The position numbers and the translations under genes are program-made. A stretch of DNA of 36,467 nt from IMG/VR virus record IMGVR_UViG_3300032893_000181, positions 1 to 36,467 of that record; one strand, given 5' to 3'. How positions within the stretch are numbered: the first letter of the stretch is position 1; every line of letters begins with the position of its first letter. This document shows, one piece after another, positions 27,318 to 34,898 of the stretch. This DNA is from a virus. The notes beneath the pieces are model-generated. The model worked only from the letters and a program-made list of their open reading frames with translations. It was not told the origin of the DNA and made no database searches.

Positions 27318-29097
27318 GATATTTTTTGATGTGGAATGTTTTCCAAATTATTTTTTGATTGCATTCAAAGTTTTTGAATCTTCAGAAATTATATATTTTG
27401 AAAAGACTGATTATAACAACATTGATACCACAAAACTCAAAAGATTATTGTATTCCAACTTGATGATTGGTTTTAACTCCATCAATTATGATGTGCCCAT
27501 GATCACTGCTTTGTGTAACAAAGGTTATTCTACTTTGGATTTGAAACACTTCTCAGACAGAATCATTCAAGGGGATGAACGGATCTTTTCTTTGGAAAGA
27601 GAAATAGGTCCAATGTTACAGTTGGATCATATTGATTTGATAAAGATAACTCCTCTAGCTCCTGGGTTAAAAATTTTAGCAGGAAGACTGCATGCTAGAT
27701 GTATGCAGGAATTGCCTTGTGATCCCAACAAAGTTTTGAACAGAAGTGAAATAACCAAAGTAAAAGAGTATTGTATCAATGACTTGGATAACACAGAGCT
27801 AGTGTATAAAAAGTTAACACCTGATATAACTCTTAGGGAAAAAATGTCTGAAGACTATGGTGTTGATTTTCGATCAAAATCTAATCCTCAAATAGCTGAA
27901 GCTGTCTTGGCCATAAACATTTTTGGGACTCACAATACGCTAAGAAAGAAACGAGCAAAGATCAATCATGTGACATACGAACCCCCTTCTTTTGTGAAAT
28001 TTAAATCCAAACCCCTGATAGACTTTTTGGAAAGTGTGAAGGGTAAGGAATTTCAATTAGATGATGATGGACATTTGGTAGCAGATGTGACGTTTAACAG
28101 TCGAGTTAAAATAGGGGCTTCTATTTATCAGACAGGTATGGGAGGCCTTCATTCTGTAGAGAAAAACAGAACACTACGATCTAGTGTTGATCTTATAATT
28201 ACAGATGCTGATGTGACAAGTTATTATCCAAATATCGTTTGTGCATTAGGGTTGTATCCATCTGGTTGTGGGGTTGAATTTACAAATGCTCTCAGGAATG
28301 TGATGCTCACAAGAATCGAGGCTAAGAAGAATAAAGATTCAGTAACTGCTGACTGCTTAAAGATTGTTTGTAACTCAAGTATTGGTAAATGTGGTTCTGA
28401 ACATTCTTTCATGTATGATCCCAGTATGCTTCTCCGAGTGACACTTGGTGGTCAATTGTTCTTGTTGCAATTGATAGAGAGTTTAGAAGCTGAAGGTATA
28501 ACCGTAGTGTCAGCAAACACAGATGGTGTTACTGCTATCTATGACAAATCCAAGGCTTCAGTCTATTCTAGAATAATAAAAGAATGGGAAAGTATGACAG
28601 GTATGAAGATGGAACTTAATGATTACAAGCTATTGTGTTCCAGGGATGTTAGTAATTATATTGCTGTAAAGGAAACTGGTGATGTGAAGTGCAAAGGGAT
28701 TTTTGCAGAGACTACTACTTCCAAGAATCCTTGTAATGAGATCGTAGGTGAAGCTCTCGTGAAGAAAATAACTGAGGGCAAATCCATCAGGGATACAATA
28801 ACAAACTGTCAAGACATTAGAAAGTTCTTGACAGTACAACGTGCAGCCAATGGAGCTTTCTTTGAAGGTAAGAAGTTAGGCAAAGTCATTCGGTGGTATC
28901 ATTCTACTACAAGCAAAACATTCATCTACAACACAAAAGAAAACATGCTCCCTGACTCAAACAATTGTGTCCCTTATATGACCATAACAGATGAGTTTCC
29001 AAAAGATTTGGATCGAGAATGGTATGTTCGTGAAGCTGAAGAGATCCTTTATCAGATGGACTTTGTAAAAAGACCTGGTTATTTGTTTGAGGATTAG
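27301..29097 (+). CDS. DNA polymerase, family B
   Basis: 598 residues. The exonuclease part shows Exo I 'FFDVECF' (about 8), Exo II 'GFNSINYDVP' (57-66) and Exo III 'YCINDLDNT' (157). The polymerase part shows motif A 'DADVTSYYPN' (about 301), motif B 'KIVCNSSIGKCG' (354) and motif C 'ANTDGV' (405), in which the second Asp of the usual DTD is kept. The compact size, without obvious TPR1/TPR2 insertions of the protein-primed type, matches small viral PolB. With prim-pol next to it and DnaB elsewhere, it is the phage replicase. A start at 27310 is equally possible. Confidence 0.82.
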   Translation: MDHMNKIFFDVECFPNYFLIAFKVFESSEIIYFEKTDYNNIDTTKLKRLLYSNLMIGFNSINYDVPMITALCNKGYSTLDLKHFSDRIIQGDERIFSLEREIGPMLQLDHIDLIKITPLAPGLKILAGRLHARCMQELPCDPNKVLNRSEITKVKEYCINDLDNTELVYKKLTPDITLREKMSEDYGVDFRSKSNPQIAEAVLAINIFGTHNTLRKKRAKINHVTYEPPSFVKFKSKPLIDFLESVKGKEFQLDDDGHLVADVTFNSRVKIGASIYQTGMGGLHSVEKNRTLRSSVDLIITDADVTSYYPNIVCALGLYPSGCGVEFTNALRNVMLTRIEAKKNKDSVTADCLKIVCNSSIGKCGSEHSFMYDPSMLLRVTLGGQLFLLQLIESLEAEGITVVSANTDGVTAIYDKSKASVYSRIIKEWESMTGMKMELNDYKLLCSRDVSNYIAVKETGDVKCKGIFAETTTSKNPCNEIVGEALVKKITEGKSIRDTITNCQDIRKFLTVQRAANGAFFEGKKLGKVIRWYHSTTSKTFIYNTKENMLPDSNNCVPYMTITDEFPKDLDREWYVREAEEILYQMDFVKRPGYLFED

Positions 29098-29098
29098 A

Positions 29099-29941
29099 AT
29101 GGCATCCTTGGACATAGCTCTAGAGTTATATGATAAAGGTTATTGCCCTATCCCCGTTCCTTTGGGGAAGAAGCATCCTTTTATAAAATGGAAAGCATTT
29201 CAGACAGAGCAGCCTTCTAGATCTCAGATTGAAGCATGGTTTAAAGAAGAAGCCAATATTGCAGTATTGACTGGTGAGCATAAAGGTATTGTTGTAGTTG
29301 ATGCTGATAGTGCAGAAGCGTGTGATATTGTAGAAGAGATATGTGAACCTGCTGTTTTGAAAGTATCTACTTCTAAAGGCAGACATTATTACTATAAACA
29401 TCCAACTTATAAAGTTCCCAACAAGGTGAAGTTGATGGACACCCCGCCGATAGATATTAGAGGTGAAGGTGGTTTAGTCATCGGTCCTGGATCAATTCAT
29501 CATTCAGGAAAGCCATATAAAGTTCTCTCTAATGAAATTCCACACATCAAAAACCTTTCAGAGTTTAATAAAGAATGGTTCCCGTTATGGGAACGTGAGC
29601 TTGCTATAACTTCTTGTTTGAATAGCACAGTTATAAGTGTGTTGAAGAATCGTTCACAAGTAGATGATAGTAGGTCGTTTGAATTAGCCAAGCAGTATGT
29701 GAACAAAGTCCCTGGTGCTGTTTCAGGATCAGCGGGTAACACCACTACTTACAAACTAGCTTGTAGATTGATACGAGGTTTTAACTTGAGTGACCATGAT
29801 GCTTTATCTTTGTTGTTAGAATGGAACAGTCGATGTCTCCCTCCATGGAGTGATTCAGAGCTAACAGCTTTTGTTAGAAATGCTAGAAGTTATGGTAACG
29901 GAGACTTTGGTGGGATGTTACCCAAGTTGAAAATAAAATAG
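29099..29941 (+). CDS. Bifunctional primase-polymerase (prim-pol) with PriCT domain
   Basis: 280 residues from MASLDIALEL; GAGG lies 8 bases before this ATG, which comes just after the polymerase stop. 'ALELYDKGYCPIPVPLGKKHP' (about 5-25), 'IVVVDADS' (about 64-71), 'STSKGRHYYYK' (about 95) and 'DIRGEGGLVIGPGS' (about 118-131) are the Prim-Pol (PF09250) signature with the Asp pair and His for catalysis. The C-terminal 80 residues ('ACRLIRGFNLSDHDALSLLLEW') fit a PriCT-1 domain. It makes primers for the adjacent PolB. No helicase domain is fused; DnaB is separate. Confidence 0.88.
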   Translation: MASLDIALELYDKGYCPIPVPLGKKHPFIKWKAFQTEQPSRSQIEAWFKEEANIAVLTGEHKGIVVVDADSAEACDIVEEICEPAVLKVSTSKGRHYYYKHPTYKVPNKVKLMDTPPIDIRGEGGLVIGPGSIHHSGKPYKVLSNEIPHIKNLSEFNKEWFPLWERELAITSCLNSTVISVLKNRSQVDDSRSFELAKQYVNKVPGAVSGSAGNTTTYKLACRLIRGFNLSDHDALSLLLEWNSRCLPPWSDSELTAFVRNARSYGNGDFGGMLPKLKIK

Positions 29942-29971
29942 CCTTCAGGTATTCTATACTTGGAGGCATAC

Positions 29972-30919
29972 ATGCTAATACTTTCAAACAGTGGTCAAAG
30001 TCTAGCAATAATCACAGGAAGTGCTGTAGATTCTATAGATGTGACCGTGAGTGGTTTCAATTGCACCTATGCAGGTAAAGTGGGTGTATCTTATAATTAT
30101 AAGATAAAGACAGCCACCACAACCACATTAGTTCAGTATCCAGGAGCAGGATGGTTTGAACTAGAGAGTGTGGCAATAGAAGATTCTCATGCATCTTCAG
30201 GAAGCACTGTTCAGTTAGCCTTGATAGATACTGCTGTTGGAACCGTTCATTGTTCTGCTAGTATTACTTTGACAGCAGGTCAGATCGCTCATCTGGATTC
30301 TAGTTGTGGAATTCTTTCTATAGGTGGTGCTACTTCTTCCTCAACAACTGTCAGAAGTTTTTCTGCAGCTCCCACAGTAAATGCAAATTATGTTGGAGAA
30401 TGTGTTGTAGATACGACTCATGGTGTGACCTATGAAGCTGTAGCCGTAGGAACAGGGGCTTCTGATTGGGTCAGGACTTTGTATCCTGGCACTGGTGTTT
30501 TATTGGCAACAACAGGAGCACCTTCTGCTGGAACAGGAGAGAATGGAAATTATGCTTTTGATTCAACCACAGGTATCCTATATTTGAAATCCACAGGGAC
30601 ATGGTCATCCACAGCTACATTAGCTTTAGGAACTGGAACTTTTGCTCTTACTACAGGAGCCCCTTCTGGATCAACTGGATTAGTTGGAGCATTTGCTTTT
30701 GATACTGCATCTGGAATTTTATATAAGAAAACAGGAGCCAGCACCTGGACAGCCGAAGCTACTCTGGCACTGGCGACTGGAAGATTGTATACAACTACAG
30801 GATGTCCTACTACTGAAGGTACGAATGGGGATTTTGCAGTAGATCCTTCTACAGGAACTTTGTATTATAAAACAGGTGGAGCATGGGGAACTGCTTGCAC
30901 CTTTACACTTGCCACTTAG
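29972..30919 (+). CDS. Virion surface protein with tandem repeats
   Basis: 315 residues from MLILSNSGQS with GGAGG upstream. The N-terminal 110 residues look like a beta-sandwich capsid decoration or head-fibre base ('TITLTAGQIAHLDSS' region). The C-terminal half has three repeats of about 40 residues, each with TTGAPS-like turns, a G..FAFD/YAFD strand and GILY.K.TG. This repeat type is frequent in phage fibres and adhesins. Located between replication and packaging genes, apart from the other structural genes. Confidence 0.6.
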   Translation: MLILSNSGQSLAIITGSAVDSIDVTVSGFNCTYAGKVGVSYNYKIKTATTTTLVQYPGAGWFELESVAIEDSHASSGSTVQLALIDTAVGTVHCSASITLTAGQIAHLDSSCGILSIGGATSSSTTVRSFSAAPTVNANYVGECVVDTTHGVTYEAVAVGTGASDWVRTLYPGTGVLLATTGAPSAGTGENGNYAFDSTTGILYLKSTGTWSSTATLALGTGTFALTTGAPSGSTGLVGAFAFDTASGILYKKTGASTWTAEATLALATGRLYTTTGCPTTEGTNGDFAVDPSTGTLYYKTGGAWGTACTFTLAT

Positions 30920-30920
30920 T

Positions 30921-31202
30921 CTAACCACAATACCTACAGAAGCATCCTTTTTTGGGTTGCTGACAGTCTCGGATGAAAGCTTTGGCAATACTTGAAATGT
31001 TTATACTTGAATCTGGTTCAAGAGCATAAACTATCTCATGTAATTCTCCACTCAACATGATGTAAGTTATGCGGATATTTATGCAATCATCAGTGGGTTC
31101 ACATTCTACACTTACTAGATCTTCATCAAGACTGTAAAACTTAGGTGTATCCATGATTTCTTTTTCTATCAGTTCTTCTGCTTTACGAATGGTCATGACC
31201 AT
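30921..31202 (-). CDS. Small acidic hypothetical protein
   Basis: 93 residues with AGGAGG ribosome site. Helix-rich N-terminus, three strands in the middle ('INIRITYIMLSGELHEIVYA') and the Cys-rich end 'GCFCRYCG', a possible metal site. It converges on the virion gene with a one-base gap. Its middle resembles the beta-rich family at 21501-23430 in size and pattern, but I see no clear homology. Confidence 0.5.
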   Translation of the reverse strand: MVMTIRKAEELIEKEIMDTPKFYSLDEDLVSVECEPTDDCINIRITYIMLSGELHEIVYALEPDSSINISSIAKAFIRDCQQPKKGCFCRYCG

Positions 31203-31263
31203 TAGTTCGCCTCCTGATTAAAAGTATAAGAACTCTTGGAACAAAGTCATGTTAAATTTTATT

Positions 31264-31291
31264 AAAAAAAGGAGGTCTTTTGACCTCCTTT
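31264..31291 (-). terminator. Intrinsic terminator after 31312-31542
   Basis: AAAGGAGGTC and GACCTCCTTT form a perfect 10-bp stem with a 4-base loop, followed by seven T on the - strand. Confidence 0.85.
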
Positions 31292-31311
31292 AGGTTTGTA
31301 TGAATTAAAGT

Positions 31312-31542
31312 TTACTTCTTCTTCTTTTCATACTTCTCATGCACTTTTTTGACTTCCTTCTCATGTTTAGAGTGCATTGTTTTGTGAGCAGACTCATGCT
31401 TAGCATGAACCTCTTTGTGCTCTTTCTCATGTTTGGCATGAACTTTCTTTAGTGTTATATGCTCTGCTTTCTTTGCAGCCATTCCTAGCTCCTTTAATAA
31501 ATCATCAGTGATACAACTGACGAACTGTGTTCTTTCAAACAT
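31312..31542 (-). CDS. His/Lys/Glu 11-residue repeat protein
   Basis: 76 residues. After 32 residues with a short helix, the C-terminal part repeats an 11-residue unit four times (VHAKHEKEHKE, VHAKHESAHKT, MHSKHEKEVKK, VHEKYEKKKK). An 11-residue period gives a long right-handed helix or coiled coil; the regularly placed His could bind metal or sense pH. Highly charged, probably soluble. Overlaps the upstream basic protein gene by one base. Function unknown. Confidence 0.55.
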   Translation of the reverse strand: MFERTQFVSCITDDLLKELGMAAKKAEHITLKKVHAKHEKEHKEVHAKHESAHKTMHSKHEKEVKKVHEKYEKKKK

Positions 31543-31754
31543 TATTTTCCCTTTTTAGAATGATTCCATTTCTTGGCGTTACGAGCAAAATTAGCTTCCT
31601 TCTTTGTAGTTGCGCTTGCTTTACTTCCTTCTTGTAAAACCTCCTTTGCGTATTTAGAAACACTTTCACCATGTTCTTTAGCCTTCTTAGTAAACTTTCC
31701 TTTATTCTCAGGTTTGATCAAAGGTTGTTTCATTGTCTTTTTCTTGGTTGCCAT
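31542..31754 (-). CDS. Small basic phage protein
   Basis: 70 residues, strongly basic. 'GKFTKKAKEHGESVSKYAKEVLQ' and 'KKEANFARNAKKWNH' form a pattern that I know from many small phage and bacterial proteins of unknown function, which usually lie near packaging or structural genes. DNA or RNA binding is likely from charge. First gene of the pair with the 11-residue repeat protein. Confidence 0.6.
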   Translation of the reverse strand: MATKKKTMKQPLIKPENKGKFTKKAKEHGESVSKYAKEVLQEGSKASATTKKEANFARNAKKWNHSKKGK

Positions 31755-31854
31755 TATTTCTTCCCCCGTGCATAATTATAGTATCTGGAGGTTTCTTGTG
31801 CAACATCCGAACCTTAAAGCAAAAAATATTAAGAGTAGAAGTGAAATTGAAACT

Positions 31855-32010
31855 ATGATTTTAAGCTGGAGGATGTGTAAGCATATGTTCTGTGCTTGTG
31901 GAGAGCATGCAGTATTTTTGTCAGAGCGTGAACATGATTATGGTGAATGCCCTTGTTGTGGTTCTATTTCCACTTTGCGATGGATTAAGGATAGTATGGT
32001 ATGGCATTAA
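31855..32010 (+). CDS. Small zinc-ribbon-like protein (51 aa)
   Basis: MILSWRMCKHMFCACGEH at the start, then 'ECPCCGSIS': two Cys pairs about 20 residues apart as in rubredoxin-like zinc ribbons. Stop overlaps the next gene by 10 bases. The frame is open far upstream, but that region belongs to the gene on the other strand. Start uncertain; MCKHMF (31873) is an alternative. Confidence 0.45.
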   Translation: MILSWRMCKHMFCACGEHAVFLSEREHDYGECPCCGSISTLRWIKDSMVWH

Positions 32011-32351
32011 GACCTCAGAAGGATTGGTATTCTATAGATGAAGTAGCAGAACGATTTGGAGTATGTGCTTTAACTATACGCAGAAAGATAAATGAAAAGT
32101 TGATACCTGCTACAATGTTTGGAAACAAACTTCTTATAAGTAAAGAATGGATAGAGTTGTCGGAAAAAACTGGTATAAGTTGTTCTATTGGAGACAAACG
32201 TCATCATGAAAAAGAATCAGGAACTGGAGGACTTGTCGAACCGGTCATTAAAGAATCTGGCCGAATCACCTTTAAAGAAATTTCCCCTAGTGAGGCACAG
32301 GCCCGAGAAGCAAAAAGATCCAAGGCTTTGGAACGACGAGACTTCCTTTAG
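32001..32351 (+). CDS. Excisionase/MerR-like helix-turn-helix protein
   Basis: 116 residues. 'WYSIDEVAERFGVCALTIRRKINEKLIPATMFGNKLLISKEWIE' (about 9-52) is a winged HTH of the HTH_17/excisionase type. The C-terminal half is disordered and its DNA also encodes the start of the terminase small subunit candidate in another frame. Possibly a packaging-site or transcription factor; no integrase is near. Confidence 0.7.
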   Translation: MALRPQKDWYSIDEVAERFGVCALTIRRKINEKLIPATMFGNKLLISKEWIELSEKTGISCSIGDKRHHEKESGTGGLVEPVIKESGRITFKEISPSEAQAREAKRSKALERRDFL

Positions 32352-32931
32352 GGCGGCTCGTGCTCGATTTGATCAAGCTAAGAGAAGAGAAACTTACAAC
32401 GCAAGTGAGAAGATCTTTGTGGTTGATGATGAAAGACTTAATAGATACGAAATGATGGAATTGATTATAACTTTGACCTATGAGGGACTCTCTCTAGTTG
32501 AAATAATAGAAGAGGGTAATGAATATGAAAGTTTTCCTACAGCAATAGAAATATCTAGATGGCAGGATTCTCATCCTGACTTCAAGGCAGAATTAGTGAA
32601 GGCTGAAAAGTTTCGTGCAGAGGCATTAGCTCAAGAGGGATTGGATTATGTCAGAGAAGCTGGCAAAAAAGATCCTGATACCAAACGTTTAGACAAAAAC
32701 AAAATATCCCATGCGAAAATCGCACATGATGCGCTTATCCAACATGCCGGTAATTTAAATGAAAAGTTCCAATCTAAACAGAGAAATATAAATGAAAATG
32801 TATCTGCAAATAATGAGGAAGAAGCTCGTAAGAAACTAATTGAGATTCTGAACACTCATCCTGATATACGGGATCTATTGATGTCTTCTGGAACAATGGA
32901 TAGTCTAGAATACAAAGAAGAGAACGAATAA
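32206..32931 (+). CDS. Terminase small subunit candidate
   Basis: 241 residues from the ATG at 32206 (a TTG at 32188 is also possible). 'MMELIITLTYEGLSLVEIIEEG' and 'EISRWQDSHPDFKAELVKAEKFRAEALAQEGLDYV' (about 85-150) have the HTH plus long-helix layout of phage small terminases, which recognise the packaging site. It lies in the same direction and about 560 bases before the large subunit, with two small - strand genes between. The first 48 codons overlap the HTH gene in another frame, which is unusual; the conserved part lies outside the overlap. Confidence 0.68.
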   Translation: MKKNQELEDLSNRSLKNLAESPLKKFPLVRHRPEKQKDPRLWNDETSFRAARARFDQAKRRETYNASEKIFVVDDERLNRYEMMELIITLTYEGLSLVEIIEEGNEYESFPTAIEISRWQDSHPDFKAELVKAEKFRAEALAQEGLDYVREAGKKDPDTKRLDKNKISHAKIAHDALIQHAGNLNEKFQSKQRNINENVSANNEEEARKKLIEILNTHPDIRDLLMSSGTMDSLEYKEENE

Positions 32932-32969
32932 AAGAAAGAGGGAGAGACTGTCAACACAATCTCTCCCTC
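32930..32969 (-). terminator. Intrinsic terminator after 33005-33232
   Basis: GAGGGAGAGA and TCTCTCCCTC form a perfect 10-bp stem with a 12-base loop; on the - strand TTTCTTTTATT follows. It also lies right after the stop of the + strand gene, so it separates convergent transcripts. Confidence 0.75.
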
Positions 32970-33004
32970 AAGGTACGATATTAATTACCAGAGAATTCTT
33001 ATTT

Positions 33005-33232
33005 TTACTTTTTGCCCTTCTTCTCTTTTGGCCTAGTTGAGACAACCTGTGAGCTTTGGGGTTGTGGTTTTCCAATATTCACTTTTCCCATTTCATGAAT
33101 GGTGATTGTCGGCATATCCTCATCTTGAAAGTCTATAGGTTTAAGGCCAGCGCCCTTTAAGTCTATAGGTTTCTTCTTCTCATAAGGATATCTGAAATCT
33201 TGGTTGAAGCCTGGATTCTTACATTTGGCCAT
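33005..33232 (-). CDS. Small basic protein, paralogue of the next gene
   Basis: 75 residues: MAKCKNPGFNQDFRYPY start, two PID repeats ('KKPIDLKGAGLKPIDFQ') and an end 'IGKPQPQSSQVVSTRPKEKKGKK' that it shares in part with the gene at 33232. Pro/Lys-rich and probably disordered. Located between the terminase subunits on the opposite strand. Function unknown. Confidence 0.5.
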   Translation of the reverse strand: MAKCKNPGFNQDFRYPYEKKKPIDLKGAGLKPIDFQDEDMPTITIHEMGKVNIGKPQPQSSQVVSTRPKEKKGKK

Positions 33233-33411
33233 TACTTGTCATTTCCTTTATTACCATAACCTAAATCTCTAGTGTCACTGACAATACTTGTCTGTGGCTG
33301 AGGTTTACCTGGACCAACGTTACCAATCATACGGCCATCTCCGACATGATCAATGTTGCCTGTCAAAGCTTCCGGTCCGTGCGATTCTGGGTTGTGAACA
33401 TGTTTAGCCAT
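33232..33411 (-). CDS. Small His/Gly-rich protein
   Basis: 59 residues from MAKHVHNPES, fixed by TAGGAG upstream; the frame is open to 33489 but without a site. 'GPGKPQPQTSIVSDTRDLG' mirrors the end of the gene at 33005, so the two share a C-terminal motif. One-base overlap between them. Likely disordered; unknown function. Confidence 0.5.
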   Translation of the reverse strand: MAKHVHNPESHGPEALTGNIDHVGDGRMIGNVGPGKPQPQTSIVSDTRDLGYGNKGNDK

Positions 33412-33495
33412 TTTTGATCTCCTAGTAAGGCGTCGACTTGCCTTGATCCATGATGACATATTGCTGATAAGATAGCAAGCTGATATCATTTAACA

Positions 33496-34896
33496 ATGAG
33501 CGGTAATATTCACGAAGCCCTGAAGTTAGCTGAAAACCTGATAAAACTGAGATCAGAAAACAAACTGACTCACTGGGAACCTTTTGGAAAACAAAAAGCT
33601 TTCCTAGATTGCAGTAGTCATAAGAAAGCCCTTGTGGCAGGAAACCAAACAGGAAAATCTTCTACTTTGATGTATGAGATAGCAACCCAGTTAACAGGAA
33701 GATATCCAAAAGATTGGAATGGTATTAGATACAATCGACCTATAGAAATGTGGGTAGTAGGTGTCAACTCTGAGAAAGTAAGAGATAATCTTCAAAAAGG
33801 ATTGTTAGGGGAGATCGGTCATTTTGGAACAGGGTTTATTCCAAAAGACTGTATGGATTTTGAAAACGGTTTTACAAAAAAACCAGGTATACCGAATGCG
33901 TACCAACAAGTGAGAGTAAAACACACCTCTGGTGGATGGTCAACTTTGGTGTTCTTATCCTATGAGCAAGAACGAGAACACTTCCAAAGCTCAACCATTG
34001 ATATTGTGTGCTTTGACGAAGAACCTCCTGAAGGTATTCATGCAGAATGTAAGATGAGGGTTATGGTCAAGAAGGGGTATTTGTTGTATGCCTTTACTCC
34101 ATTATCTTCAAACCCTGTAGTATGCAGGCAATTGTTGGAAGATGATAAAGCCCAAATCTTTAGCATTTCTATGGATGACGTTCCTTGGTTAGATGAGGAA
34201 ACCATAACTGAAATGCTAAAAGGGTTGGATGAATTACAAGCCAGAGCCCGAAGACATGGTATACCAGCAATAGGAGGGGGTCAGATATTCTCTTTCGAGC
34301 CTTGGGAATACTCATGTGATAGTTTTGAAATACCTTCTTATTGGCCCCGACTGGCAGGGATGGATATTGGATACAACCATCCCACAGGAGCGATCCAATT
34401 AGCTTGGGATCGAGAAACTAACATCATCTATATATATGGTGAGTATTACGCAAAACAAAAGAGTGCTTCGGATGTAGGTAGATTTCTCAGGCACTGGGAT
34501 ATGCCTTTTGCTGCTTCTCATGATGCCTTTAATAATAATTTTCAGAATGGTGATTGTGTAGCCAATGAGTTCAAAAAAGAAGGAATGATTTTGTTCAGTG
34601 CTGGTAGAGAAGTTTGGGCTAGGATAGAAAAAGCAAGATCTCTAATGTCTGAAGGAAGATTGTTCATCTTCAAAGATAAATGTCCTGAATTGATGAGCCA
34701 GATAAGAAACTATCATACTAAGATGAATAAAAACAACAAGGTAGAAATAGATAAAAAAGATGATGACTTGGTTGATGCTTTTACCCATGCTGTTGCGAAT
34801 TATGAAAAAGCTGAGACCCAAGGATTTAGGCGAAACAACAAACGTATCGTTACTGTAAAAGAGTGGAAACCGTTTGATAAAAACATTGGAGTGTAA
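33496..34896 (+). CDS. terL: Terminase large subunit
   Basis: 466 residues. ATPase part: Walker A 'AGNQTGKSS' (48-56), Walker B 'IVCFDEEPP' (170-178) and coupling motif 'AFTPLSSNP' (about 198). Nuclease part: 'GMDIGYNHP' (about 290), 'SHDAFNNN' (about 338) and 'DKKDDDLVDAFTHAV' (about 420-434), the RNase H-like acidic residues. It packages DNA into the prohead and cuts it. The layout fits the T7 gp19-like or Terminase_6 group. The portal gene starts 2 bases after the stop. Confidence 0.92.
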   Translation: MSGNIHEALKLAENLIKLRSENKLTHWEPFGKQKAFLDCSSHKKALVAGNQTGKSSTLMYEIATQLTGRYPKDWNGIRYNRPIEMWVVGVNSEKVRDNLQKGLLGEIGHFGTGFIPKDCMDFENGFTKKPGIPNAYQQVRVKHTSGGWSTLVFLSYEQEREHFQSSTIDIVCFDEEPPEGIHAECKMRVMVKKGYLLYAFTPLSSNPVVCRQLLEDDKAQIFSISMDDVPWLDEETITEMLKGLDELQARARRHGIPAIGGGQIFSFEPWEYSCDSFEIPSYWPRLAGMDIGYNHPTGAIQLAWDRETNIIYIYGEYYAKQKSASDVGRFLRHWDMPFAASHDAFNNNFQNGDCVANEFKKEGMILFSAGREVWARIEKARSLMSEGRLFIFKDKCPELMSQIRNYHTKMNKNNKVEIDKKDDDLVDAFTHAVANYEKAETQGFRRNNKRIVTVKEWKPFDKNIGV

Positions 34897-34898
34897 GA

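Noticed and set aside
32001-32351. Excisionase-like gene as a sign of a temperate phage
   Set aside because: No integrase, attachment-site pair or lysogeny module is visible; the HTH type is also common in lytic phages.
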